Shown here: positions 1-7,074 of the stretch, in pieces
How the letters are laid out: every line of letters starts with the position of its first letter
How positions within the stretch are numbered: the first letter of the stretch is position 1
From: Methanomassiliicoccaceae archaeon
Lineage (GTDB): Archaea; Thermoplasmatota; Thermoplasmata; Methanomassiliicoccales; Methanomethylophilaceae
Length of the DNA stretch: 16,770 bases
NCBI GenBank assembly: GCA_009776695.1
Contig: WRNI01000021.1
Span: 1-16,770 of the forward strand
Direction: 5' to 3'
The notes under the pieces: model-generated
What the model was told of the DNA's origin: nothing
The model's database searches: none
Seen by the model: the letters and a program-made list of their open reading frames with translations, nothing else
Position numbers and translations under genes: made by a program

Positions 1-2444
1 GGGAGACCAGTCAAATTTTAGGATATGATCCGAAACCCAACTCTTATTTCTCAGGACTAGGATGCATACCGATATCAACTCCGCAGGAACTTGCTCTTAT
101 CGGCAATGATGCGGGCTATCCGCTGGACGGAAACTATTATCTCGCAAATGACATAATATTCACTTCCGCCGACGATACGAACGGCGGAACAGATATAGAA
201 ATATCAGCCATAGTTACGGGAACGACATTGACCGTGACGCTTACACCGTCAGACGGTACGGTATCGTCTCTATATGCATGGTTGGGAATGGTTTCTGCAG
301 ATTCTGTAAGCAATGCAGTGACGCTGATGAGCATCCCGCAAGGGACATACACATTGGTCGTAGGAGGGATCTTAGAATCAGGCGGGTCGGACATCCAGTA
401 TGCATATTCAATTGAAATAAACACAGCGTCCAATGGTGAAAAGGCTGATAAAACATTCAGCAGCAACGGAAACTTCACTCCGATAGGTTCACCCGTCGAT
501 CCGTTCACAGGGATATTCAACGGCAACGGTCATGAAATATCGGGAATGAAGTTGGCAGCATTCGACACAGGAACAGACCGTGAAGCAGTATTTGGGATGA
601 AGGGCTTTGAAGACATGCCAGACACATTTGTAGGCATGTTCGGATTTGCATTGGGCGCACAGATATGCAACATAGGTCTTGTGGACGGTTCGGTCACGAT
701 GGCATCTCTGTCGGTGCATCCGTTTGTATCTGCGGGCAGTATAGTCGGTATGGCCGCGGGATTTGCAGAGTCAACGTTGTCCGCGGAAGAGTTCACGGAG
801 TTCATGACCTCACTGGTGGAATCTATTGCATCAGAGGAAGAAATGATAGAAGCGATAGAGGCGCTGTATGTGTCATCAATAAAGATATCACAGGTGATGA
901 TTATAGAGAATTGTTATAACACTGGTTCGGTCACAACGGTCGCATACGAGCTCAGCAAAAGTGACGACATATTCCCATCAGCGGGCGGCGTGATTGGTAT
1001 GGAGATGAGTGAACTATCAACAACAGCAGGAGGGGCCGGGATAGTAGAACTTATGGATATCATAGAATCCCTGATAAAAGAAGGACTCATGGATCCGATA
1101 CTGGTGCCGACATGCAGGATGACCGTAAAGAATTGTTACAACGCAGGCTGTATCACGGCACCGATGGCGGGCGGTATCATCGGTGAATCGGCTGGAGCCA
1201 CACAGAGGACAATAACGGGCTGTCATAACATCGGTGATGTCAGAGCGACAGCGTCGCGTGCAGCATACGCCGGCGGCGTGGTCGGGTCTATGTTAACGCA
1301 GAGAGTAGAACAGATGACGGTGACCGAATGCTACAACGAAGGATCTGTCACGGCGGAATCGCTCTCAATTGCAGTGGCAGGCGGCGTGGTCGGTTTGGGA
1401 CTTCTGGAGAAATCAATAATAGTGACCAAATGTTACAACATCGGCGAGGTGTCAGCATCATCAAGCGTTGCATACGTAGGCGGTGTGGTTGGTGACATGG
1501 ATGCTAATTTTGAGTCATCAACAATGACTATCGCTGAATGCTACAACGAAGGATCTGTCACGGCGGAATCGTCTTTAGCGGCAGTAGTAGGCGGTGTGGT
1601 CGGCAATGTCGGTGGCCTGTATGGATCATTGACAACAACTATCGCTGATTGCTACAACAGCGGTTCTATAGCGGCAACAGCCTCATCAGTATCATTAGGA
1701 GGTGTGATCGGCACCGTTTACAATACCCTGACTATGAAGAATTGTTATAACAGCGGGTCAGTAACAGCAACGGTATCTTCTCTAACATATGCAGGAGGTT
1801 TATTCGGTTATACGGCTGGAGAAGGCACGATAACAATACTCAGCTGTTATTTCCTCGAAGAACGGATATGGGTCAACGGATCAATGATCGCAGATGTAAT
1901 ATGCGGTGACGGTTTACCGGTTGTCGACGGATATTCGGGTGTAGAGAATACCATTGCGATGCAGGAACAAGCCACATATTACGGATGGGACTTCGTGAAC
2001 ATTTGGGATATGGACGAAGAGATAAATGACGGATATCCGATACTCAGGGCGTCTTCAGAAGTTGTTACATATACGGTCACACTCCCGACCGGGACAACAG
2101 GTTATTCCGTGACGGCGTACGGATCTTCATCGTCACCCGTAGAATACGGCGGCTCGTTCACCTTCCAGTTCTCGCGCGATGCCGGATATTCCGGCGGAAC
2201 AGTGTCAGTTAACGGCATACCGGTGACGCTGGACGGGAACGGAAGATACACGATAACGGACATAACATCAGATCAGAATGTTACTGTGTCGGGCGTCACA
2301 AAGAATAGCCAGGGAGGTCAGCCATCAGGCCGTTCGTCAGACGGTAACGGCACTCTTGGCAATACGGACACATTGATGCTGGTAATAGCGGTCATCGCGT
2401 TGATAGCGATCGTTGCAGGAGCACTTTTAGTATTTAAGAGGTGA
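1..2444 (+). CDS. GLUG-repeat surface protein, C-terminally membrane anchored (5' partial)
   Basis: The reading frame is open from the window edge (first full codon at base 3), so the TTG at 228 is not the real start. The upstream part reads like the usual entry to GLUG arrays (ISTPQELALIG, then YPLDGNYYLANDI). A segment of the form FxGxFNGNGHEISGM...VGMFG follows, then eight copies of a CYNxGSVTA...GGVVG unit between roughly bases 910 and 1815. The array closes with a typical cap (WDFVNIWDMDEE...DGYPILR). A beta-rich domain of about 80 residues follows (YTVTLPTGTTGYSVTAYG...DQNVTVSG), then a Ser/Gly/Asn linker and one hydrophobic helix (LMLVIAVIALIAIVAGALLVF) ending in KR. The layout fits an extracellular adhesin-like protein fixed in the membrane at its C terminus. 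The signal peptide would lie outside the window. Ligand and role cannot be read from sequence. It is the first visible gene of a three-gene unit. Confidence 0.88.
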   Translation, partial: ETSQILGYDPKPNSYFSGLGCIPISTPQELALIGNDAGYPLDGNYYLANDIIFTSADDTNGGTDIEISAIVTGTTLTVTLTPSDGTVSSLYAWLGMVSADSVSNAVTLMSIPQGTYTLVVGGILESGGSDIQYAYSIEINTASNGEKADKTFSSNGNFTPIGSPVDPFTGIFNGNGHEISGMKLAAFDTGTDREAVFGMKGFEDMPDTFVGMFGFALGAQICNIGLVDGSVTMASLSVHPFVSAGSIVGMAAGFAESTLSAEEFTEFMTSLVESIASEEEMIEAIEALYVSSIKISQVMIIENCYNTGSVTTVAYELSKSDDIFPSAGGVIGMEMSELSTTAGGAGIVELMDIIESLIKEGLMDPILVPTCRMTVKNCYNAGCITAPMAGGIIGESAGATQRTITGCHNIGDVRATASRAAYAGGVVGSMLTQRVEQMTVTECYNEGSVTAESLSIAVAGGVVGLGLLEKSIIVTKCYNIGEVSASSSVAYVGGVVGDMDANFESSTMTIAECYNEGSVTAESSLAAVVGGVVGNVGGLYGSLTTTIADCYNSGSIAATASSVSLGGVIGTVYNTLTMKNCYNSGSVTATVSSLTYAGGLFGYTAGEGTITILSCYFLEERIWVNGSMIADVICGDGLPVVDGYSGVENTIAMQEQATYYGWDFVNIWDMDEEINDGYPILRASSEVVTYTVTLPTGTTGYSVTAYGSSSSPVEYGGSFTFQFSRDAGYSGGTVSVNGIPVTLDGNGRYTITDITSDQNVTVSGVTKNSQGGQPSGRSSDGNGTLGNTDTLMLVIAVIALIAIVAGALLVFKR
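1326..1571 (+). repeat. 36-bp exact direct repeat within GLUG array
   Basis: Bases 1326-1361 and 1536-1571 are identical over 36 bp. They are offset by 210 bp (70 codons, in frame) and encode the ECYNEGSVTAES core of two GLUG units. The flanking bases diverge at once. Other units share the protein motif but not the DNA, so this copy pair looks like a recent duplication or gene conversion inside the array. Confidence 0.85.
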
Positions 2445-2449
2445 TAAAT

Positions 2450-2689
2450 ATGGTAAATTTCTTAAAAAGAATAACTGGTTGGTATAATAAGAAATTCGAG
2501 GGAACATGTTCATGCGGGCATACGGTCAATTATGTCTGCGGTTCATGTGGTAATGATCTGTTTAAGAATGACGGCAGATGCCACGCGTGCAGAGAGCCGG
2601 TAGGCGTAATCCCAAGATACACAAAATGTCCAAAATGCGGCAATCGTGTGAGCATATATGAAAAGAAACTAGAACTTGGAGAAAGGTAA
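2450..2689 (+). CDS. small eight-cysteine zinc-ribbon protein
   Basis: A 79-residue protein with eight cysteines at residues 20, 22, 30, 33, 44, 47, 60 and 63. They are arranged as CxC, CxxC, CxxC and CPKCG, enough for two zinc sites of a double zinc ribbon. A short basic N terminus (MVNFLKRITGWYNKKFEG) precedes them. I chose the ATG at 2450 over an in-frame GTG at 2441 because a Shine-Dalgarno GAGGTGA sits five bases upstream of the ATG and overlaps the stop of the preceding gene. That arrangement implies translational coupling and one transcript with the GLUG gene. The family is not recognised more precisely. It could be an adaptor or an RNA/protein-binding ribbon; there is no enzyme motif. 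Confidence 0.75.
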   Translation: MVNFLKRITGWYNKKFEGTCSCGHTVNYVCGSCGNDLFKNDGRCHACREPVGVIPRYTKCPKCGNRVSIYEKKLELGER

Positions 2690-2712
2690 TAAGAAAAGTT
2701 GGGGTGAGTTAT

Positions 2713-3579
2713 ATGTTCGAAATGAGAAAGCTTAAGAAAAAGGCGGAAGAAGGAGACGCAGTAGCACAGAGGCAATTGGGCGTTAAATATCTCAACGGAG
2801 AGGATGTGAAAAAGGATATCACAGAAGCAGTGAAATGGCTCAAGGCGGCTGCAGCACAAGGAGAAAAATTTGCATATGCGAGATTAGGCCTTTTGTACGA
2901 ATACGGAGAGGGCGTGCCTCAGAGCGATGCAGAGGCAATGAAATGGTATATGCTTGCCGCAGAAGAAGGACACCCTCAGGCACAATATTCTGTGGGAGTT
3001 TTTTTTGAGAAAGGCAGAGGTAATCTCCAGAGTTATGCGGAAGCTGTGAAATGGTATTTACTCGCTGCAGAACAAGGATATGGGGAAGCCAAAGAAGCCC
3101 TTTCAAAATTTCAGCCGGCACAAATCAAAGATCCTGATGTGCAATACAAGATTGGTTCAAAATTCAATATTGGTGATGCGAGCGCAGTGAAATGGTTCAG
3201 GGCAGCTGCAGAACAAGGACATGTGCTGGCACAAGACACCCTTGGTATAGCATATTATGCGGGTCTCGGCGTTGGTAAGAACATTGCAGAAGCAAAAAAA
3301 TGGACTCTACTTGCTGCAAAACAAGGACATTTAGATGCTCGCGGACTTATGGGTAAAATATACTTGGACGAACAAAACTATGAGGAGGCGTTGAAGTGGA
3401 TCAAGCCCGCAGCAGAGGAAGGACACAGCATCTCACAAGATCGTCTTGGCAACATGTATCATTATGGGATAGGAGTGCCTAAAGACTCTGCGGAAGCGGT
3501 AAAGTGGCTTGAGCTTGCTGCTGCGCAGGGTGATGAAGATTCTGCGGATCTTCTTCTGACGATTCGCGGCCGCAGATAG
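2713..3579 (+). CDS. Sel1-like repeat (SLR) protein
   Basis: A 288-residue protein built almost wholly of Sel1-type alpha-alpha repeats, with the signature GxxxAQxxLGxxYxxGxGVxxxxAEAxKWxxxAAEQ. About seven units are visible. Units 1-3 and 6-8 are near full length (32-36 residues). The fourth is broken (GYGEAKEALSKFQPAQIK) and the fifth is shortened to about 29 residues by loss of the central loop. There is no signal peptide or membrane segment, so it is probably cytosolic. Sel1 repeats are protein-protein scaffolds. The ATG at 2713 is preferred to the GTG at 2704 because GGGGTGA lies five bases before it. It follows the zinc-ribbon gene by 23 bases and is followed by a terminator-like hairpin, so it is probably the last gene of the surface-protein unit. 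The partner is unknown. Confidence 0.88.
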   Translation: MFEMRKLKKKAEEGDAVAQRQLGVKYLNGEDVKKDITEAVKWLKAAAAQGEKFAYARLGLLYEYGEGVPQSDAEAMKWYMLAAEEGHPQAQYSVGVFFEKGRGNLQSYAEAVKWYLLAAEQGYGEAKEALSKFQPAQIKDPDVQYKIGSKFNIGDASAVKWFRAAAEQGHVLAQDTLGIAYYAGLGVGKNIAEAKKWTLLAAKQGHLDARGLMGKIYLDEQNYEEALKWIKPAAEEGHSISQDRLGNMYHYGIGVPKDSAEAVKWLELAAAQGDEDSADLLLTIRGRR

Positions 3580-3606
3580 TTCACATAAACAAATAAAAGC
3601 TAACTC

Positions 3607-3645
3607 AATCTGAAACCTCAGACGAGTTTTCAGATTTACTTTTTC
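3607..3645 (+). terminator. hairpin plus T-rich tract after the Sel1 gene
   Basis: A nine-base stem, AATCTGAAA (3607-3615) with TTTCAGATT (3628-3636), continues inward after one C/T mismatch as CTC/GAG (3617-3619 with 3624-3626) around a four-base loop. TACTTTTTC follows directly. In archaea the T tract is the main terminator element; the hairpin may add to it. Confidence 0.65.
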
Positions 3646-3653
3646 ATATATTA
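3645..3653 (+). promoter_or_regulatory. candidate TATA box for hypA-hypD
   Basis: CATATATTA lies just after the terminator-like hairpin. A start of transcription about 25 bases downstream would leave a leader of about 40 bases before the hypA start at 3716. No clear BRE purine run is visible upstream. Confidence 0.4.
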
Positions 3654-3715
3654 AAGGACGGTTTCGCCAGGTACGCAGATGCAAATGACTTAATGTCAGA
3701 TGTTCATGATGGGAC

Positions 3716-4099
3716 GTGCATGAAGTCTCCGTGATGTCGGATATCATAAAAGCTGTGCTGGACGAGCTGTCAAAGTACGACGTCGAAGGCGTGGAGGAAG
3801 TTGTCATCGTGATCGGCGATCTTACGAATCTGGGAGAGGAACAATTGGTATTCGCATTCGAAGTTATGTCACAGGATACCGTACTGGAGGGCTCGAAACT
3901 TATCGTTGAGCATGAGAAGATACGCCTTAAGTGCAAAGTATGTGATTTTGACGGTCCCGCGGAGGTAATAATGAACGAAGGGTACGATCATTCCATACCG
4001 GTCCTTTCATGCCCGAGATGCAGCGGTCCGGTGAACGTTATAAAAGGGATGGAATGCTGTCTGCGTTCGGTAAAGATAAGGGAGGGCACCGATGTTTAA
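3716..4099 (+). CDS. hypA: hydrogenase nickel incorporation protein HypA
   Basis: A 127-residue nickel metallochaperone that delivers Ni to the [NiFe]-hydrogenase large subunit together with HypB. The GTG start at 3716 is supported by family knowledge: it gives MHE at the N terminus, and His2 of HypA is a nickel ligand. A start downstream would remove it. The C-terminal zinc-binding loop has CKVC (Cys73, Cys76) and CPRC (Cys99, Cys102), with the spacer length seen in archaeal HypA. No strong Shine-Dalgarno is visible. Its last eight bases overlap the start of hypD, so the two are translated from one message. hypB, hypC, hypE and hypF are not in the window. Confidence 0.93.
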   Translation: MHEVSVMSDIIKAVLDELSKYDVEGVEEVVIVIGDLTNLGEEQLVFAFEVMSQDTVLEGSKLIVEHEKIRLKCKVCDFDGPAEVIMNEGYDHSIPVLSCPRCSGPVNVIKGMECCLRSVKIREGTDV

Positions 4100-5171
4100 G
4101 CTCAGGGATGCCGGCACCGCGGAAAGGATACTGAAGGACATCAAAGCGCTGGATGTCAGATGCACGCTGATGCATGTGTGCGGTACGCATCAGGACACGA
4201 TGGTACGATTCGGACTGGAAGAATTATTATCGGACGCAGGAATAGAGATACGCCAGGGCCCCGGATGTCCCGTATGCGTTACAACAAGCAAAGAAGTTGC
4301 CGCCGGCATAACGCTGGCAAAGGCAGGCAAAACCGTATGCGTGTTCGGCGATATGATGAAGGTTCCTACAACGATCGGCTCGCTCAACGACGCGAAAGCC
4401 GACGGTGCCGACGTTCGTATAGTCTATTCGATAGAGGATGCCGTGAGGACGGCATCGTCATTGAAGAACGACGTTGTGTTCATGGCCGTCGGCTTTGAAA
4501 CTACCGCACCGACGACCGCGGTACCACTGAACAAAGGTGTCCCCGATAACTTCAGCGTATACAGCTGCCACCGCATCGTGCCGCCTGCGCTGGAAGCGAT
4601 ATTCGAAATGGGTGAAATAAAAGTGGACGGTTTCATACAGCCGGGTCACGTATCGGTTATAACGGGATTGAGCATTTACGCACCGTTCTCTTCGAAATAC
4701 AAGATACCGCAGGTGGTCGCCGGATTCGAACCGCTGGACCTTCTGATGGCGTCGTATATGCTGGCGAAACAGATAAAGGAAGGCCGCGCGGAGGTCGAGA
4801 ACGAGTATTCGCGGCTGGTAAAGAAGGACGGCAATCCGAAAGCAAGGAAACTGATCGACGATACGTTCATCCCGGCCGACAGGGAATGGAGAGGCTTTCC
4901 GGTGATACCGAAGAGCGCCCTTGCGCTCAAAGATAAGTTCAAAGATCACGATGCGTCCAAGGTGCACGAAGATATTTTGATGAACGTTCCGCACATCGAA
5001 GAGGAGGCGAAAGGATGCAGGTGCGGTGAAGTTCTCCGCGGTCTGATACGTTCGGAGGAATGCCCGATGTTCGGTAAGGCGTGCGATCCGAACAATCCGA
5101 TGGGGCCCTGCATGGTGTCGCATGAAGGAAGTTGCAGCATAGCATTCCGTTTCTCCGGCCAAAGAAGGTGA
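4092..5171 (+). CDS. hypD: hydrogenase expression/formation protein HypD
   Basis: A 359-residue iron-sulfur scaffold which, with HypC, assembles the Fe(CN)2CO group of [NiFe]-hydrogenase. Conserved signatures are present: CGTHQ at residues 30-34 and GPGCPVCVT at 56-64. There is also the GFETTAP segment, the SCHRIVPPA segment, and a C-terminal cysteine-rich region holding the [4Fe-4S] ligands (CRCGEVLRG, ECPMFGKAC, GPCMVSHEGSC). Length is normal for the family. The start overlaps the hypA stop by eight bases, with GGAGGG upstream inside hypA. hypC, its usual partner gene, is not next to it; an unrecognised gene follows instead, starting five bases after the stop. Confidence 0.96.
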   Translation: MFKLRDAGTAERILKDIKALDVRCTLMHVCGTHQDTMVRFGLEELLSDAGIEIRQGPGCPVCVTTSKEVAAGITLAKAGKTVCVFGDMMKVPTTIGSLNDAKADGADVRIVYSIEDAVRTASSLKNDVVFMAVGFETTAPTTAVPLNKGVPDNFSVYSCHRIVPPALEAIFEMGEIKVDGFIQPGHVSVITGLSIYAPFSSKYKIPQVVAGFEPLDLLMASYMLAKQIKEGRAEVENEYSRLVKKDGNPKARKLIDDTFIPADREWRGFPVIPKSALALKDKFKDHDASKVHEDILMNVPHIEEEAKGCRCGEVLRGLIRSEECPMFGKACDPNNPMGPCMVSHEGSCSIAFRFSGQRR

Positions 5172-5175
5172 TCGT

Positions 5176-5670
5176 CTGAGAGCACTCGTCATAACTAATG
5201 ATTCCTCTGTTTTCTTAAAGGACGGGATATGCGCCGCGAAGGACATGTTCGGAGGCCGCGTCACGGAAGTGAGGAACTTCTGCAGCGAACTGTCAAAAAT
5301 ATGTGATGTCTCCTTCGGCATCATATCCGGGAGATTCGGTTTCGTTCCCGGCGAGTACGTCATAATGCCGTATCATGAGATAACTGATACACCGGAGAAA
5401 TATCTGAGACTGCAGGAATGTAAAGATTATGCGTCGAAGATAAACTTCGTCTCAAGACCTTTCGACCGTATCATCGTGTTCGTCCCGAAGGCGATGATGG
5501 CAATTCTTCTGGACAACGATGCATTCTCAAAGAAAGTTATCGCAGTTACCGCCGAGGAATTCAAAGAGGAATTCAAAAAAAGAGGGTGGTCATGGTACAG
5601 AAGATCGGGAGCGCGCATCGGCAAAGAGAACGCCGTTGCGATAATGAATGAGATAAAAGGAATGTCGTGA
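5176..5670 (+). CDS. conserved-looking protein of unknown function, probable CTG start
   Basis: The first ATG in frame is at 5245, but the frame continues sensibly upstream as RALVITNDSSVFLKDGICAA, a natural N-terminal beta strand and helix. The only start-like codon there is CTG at 5176. It is preceded at four bases by GGTGA, which overlaps the hypD stop. Upstream there is a stop at 5140-5142 and no ATG, GTG or TTG between. From CTG the protein has 164 residues. The central part (FGIISGRFGFVPGEYVIMPYHE) recalls proteins of the DUF6884/YaaA-like type, where an ILSAKxGL...PYD motif occurs, but this is a weak resemblance and I assign no function. Position after hypA-hypD suggests co-transcription and perhaps a link to metal-centre assembly. 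A sequencing error in the start codon is the main alternative to a true CTG start. Confidence 0.7.
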   Translation: MRALVITNDSSVFLKDGICAAKDMFGGRVTEVRNFCSELSKICDVSFGIISGRFGFVPGEYVIMPYHEITDTPEKYLRLQECKDYASKINFVSRPFDRIIVFVPKAMMAILLDNDAFSKKVIAVTAEEFKEEFKKRGWSWYRRSGARIGKENAVAIMNEIKGMS

Positions 5671-5687
5671 CGGGCGGAAAGGTTGAC

Positions 5688-5795
5688 ATGAAGATTTTAA
5701 CAGAATGCGCTAAGTGCTTTCCCAAACGCGCTTTGCAGAATCTGAAAAGGTCGGGGATGTATGATATTCTCACACAAGATCAGGGAAAAAGGTAG
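5688..5795 (+). CDS. possible 35-residue small protein (doubtful)
   Basis: ATG at 5688 opens 35 codons up to TAG at 5793-5795. A purine-rich GGAAAGG lies five bases upstream. The product begins MKILTECAKCFPKRAL, with one CxxC, and is basic. It sits 17 bases after the preceding gene and ends two bases before the convergent alkD-like gene, filling the gap exactly. No family recognised. It may be a chance ORF; the only support is the ribosome binding site and the tight fit. Confidence 0.3.
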   Translation: MKILTECAKCFPKRALQNLKRSGMYDILTQDQGKR

Positions 5796-5797
5796 TC

Positions 5798-6472
5798 CTA
5801 CTTCCGGCGCATGCCTCTGATCTCTTTCTTTATTTCATCGCTCACTCTGAACGAATCGGTAATTTTGCTGAGGGCTTTGTTGAATGTGAAGTCGTCCAGC
5901 TTATTATTTTTCAGATAGCGCATCGTCTCTTCGGGAAATTTGATAAAACAATCGGAGAGGCACCAGGCGACCGCCATTTTTACGTAATATGCAGGATGTT
6001 TCACGTCGTCCATATATCTTATGACGTCGGTGATGTGATCTTCGTCCACATAGTGCGCCAGCATCATCACAACGGCGAACCTTATCTGGAATTCTTCGCC
6101 GGTTTCAAGGAACGGTATGATCATATCCCAAAATTCATCTTTGTCCTTCTTTGCTATTTTGAACGACATGCTGAACGAATCGCATACCGCCCAGTTGTCC
6201 ATCTTCGGGACGAACTCACGTATCATGCGGAACTTTTCCTCAATATCCGTTTTAGCGTATGATATTATGAATCCTCTGAGCAAAAGGTCCTCGTGATATT
6301 CATCCTTCGTTCTATCAAGATACGAACGCCAGTCCCCGCTGCATATATCCTTTGCGAATTGCTTGATGATCGGCATCCTTATCCCTATGACGGCGTGACC
6401 CGCGGGCATTGTTATCTTATCGCTGAACTCCCGGTACTTGGTCTCCGCGTTGGCAAGGAACCGTTCTCTTAT
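5798..6472 (-). CDS. DNA alkylation repair protein, AlkD-like HEAT-repeat glycosylase
   Basis: All-helical AlkD family protein that removes positively charged N3/N7-alkylated purines. Family landmarks: GIRMPIIKQFAKDI near the N terminus, LLLRGFIISYAK, and DNWAVCDSF, whose W...D pair matches the AlkD Trp/Asp pair. Also FQIRFAVVMMLAHYVDE, KHPAYYVKMAVAWCLSDCF with the second key Trp, and FNKALSKITDSFR at the C terminus. Homology begins at IRERFLANAETKYREF, directly at the end of ogt, but no ATG, GTG or TTG is there. The frame stays open back into ogt, but that part is only the shadow of Ogt. I place the start at ATA 6472, which overlaps the ogt stop as ATAA and gives 224 residues, the usual size. 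The ATG at 6409 would remove the first helix. A -1 frameshift giving an Ogt-AlkD fusion is another option. Confidence 0.82.
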   Translation of the reverse strand: MRERFLANAETKYREFSDKITMPAGHAVIGIRMPIIKQFAKDICSGDWRSYLDRTKDEYHEDLLLRGFIISYAKTDIEEKFRMIREFVPKMDNWAVCDSFSMSFKIAKKDKDEFWDMIIPFLETGEEFQIRFAVVMMLAHYVDEDHITDVIRYMDDVKHPAYYVKMAVAWCLSDCFIKFPEETMRYLKNNKLDDFTFNKALSKITDSFRVSDEIKKEIRGMRRK

Positions 6473-6933
6473 CTCTTTCGGGGCTTCCGTCCCTCCACCC
6501 CCAGTAAGTATTCCTTGAACGGGATCCCTCCGCCGAAACCATGCATCTTTCCGTCGGAACCGATGACACGGTGACACGGTATTATAACGGCGACGGGATT
6601 CTTCCCGATGGCAGTGGCCACCGCTCTTATCGCTTTCGGGTGACCGGCATCCTTTGCGATATCTTTGTACGTTCTCGTCTCGCCGTACGGTATTTTGACA
6701 AGGGCGCTGCAAACATCCTTCTGCAGTTCGCTGCCGGTGACCGTGAACGGTACATCGAACTCTTTCCTTTTGCCTTCGATGTACTCGGTCAGCTGTTCAA
6801 TTGCTTTTCTGACAACGGGCGTGATATTCTCATCCGCGCAGGCGTCCCCGAAACCTATCTCAGTAATGACGTTACCCGTTCCGTGAACGTATATAGTCCC
6901 CGCCGGCGTTCTCAATGATGCGCATGATATCAT
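6469..6933 (-). CDS. ogt: methylated-DNA--protein-cysteine methyltransferase (O6-alkylguanine repair)
   Basis: A 154-residue suicide methyltransferase that moves the alkyl group from O6-alkylguanine in DNA to its own cysteine. The active site IPCHRV has Cys120. The helix-turn-helix region YGETRTYKDIAKDAGHPKAIRAVATAIGKNP carries the arginine finger (Arg103) and conserved Asn112. The GFGGG segment and YLLGVEG end are also typical. ATG 6933 is taken as start; GTG at 6939 would add two residues. No clear Shine-Dalgarno is seen, but a TATA box lies about 50 bases upstream. The 3' end abuts or overlaps an AlkD-like gene, making a two-gene alkylation repair unit. It is divergent from pdxS. Confidence 0.94.
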   Translation of the reverse strand: MISCASLRTPAGTIYVHGTGNVITEIGFGDACADENITPVVRKAIEQLTEYIEGKRKEFDVPFTVTGSELQKDVCSALVKIPYGETRTYKDIAKDAGHPKAIRAVATAIGKNPVAVIIPCHRVIGSDGKMHGFGGGIPFKEYLLGVEGRKPRKR

Positions 6934-6982
6934 GAGCACAGTGACAGCTTACGCACGTATATGTCCATCGCCCCATTCTCCG

Positions 6983-6989
6983 AATATAT
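6983..6989 (-). promoter_or_regulatory. candidate TATA box for ogt-alkD unit
   Basis: On the minus strand CATATATTC lies about 50 bases before the ogt start. Transcription beginning 25 bases downstream would give a short leader of about 25 bases. Confidence 0.4.
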
Positions 6990-7034
6990 GTCGGCAGAGG
7001 GCCGGACGCGCCCGCATTTTGCATACTGAGACAG

Positions 7035-7043
7035 AATAATAAA
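7035..7043 (+). promoter_or_regulatory. candidate TATA box for pdxS
   Basis: The A/T-rich AATAATAAATAC run lies about 32-40 bases before the pdxS ATG at 7075. Expected initiation near 7063-7068 would give an almost leaderless message, in keeping with the lack of a Shine-Dalgarno. Confidence 0.4.
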
Positions 7044-7074
7044 TACATCCTCCTCATTGTTCGTTTTGAATAAT

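Noticed and set aside
900..1830. Regularly spaced repeats that might suggest a CRISPR array
   Set aside because: The repeats are protein-coding GLUG units in one open frame, with unequal spacing and diverged DNA.
4458..5363. A 301-codon minus-strand ORF opposite hypD
   Set aside because: hypD on the plus strand has all family motifs. The antisense frame is a by-product of its codon use and has no recognisable domain.
6473..6712. N-terminal extension of the AlkD frame into ogt
   Set aside because: The residues are low-complexity, Arg-rich shadow translation of the Ogt active-site region and match no AlkD N terminus.
6872..7057. A minus-strand 61-codon ORF with a CVSCHC motif upstream of ogt
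   Set aside because: It overlaps the ogt start in another frame and covers both the ogt and pdxS promoter regions. No ribosome binding site at sensible spacing was found.
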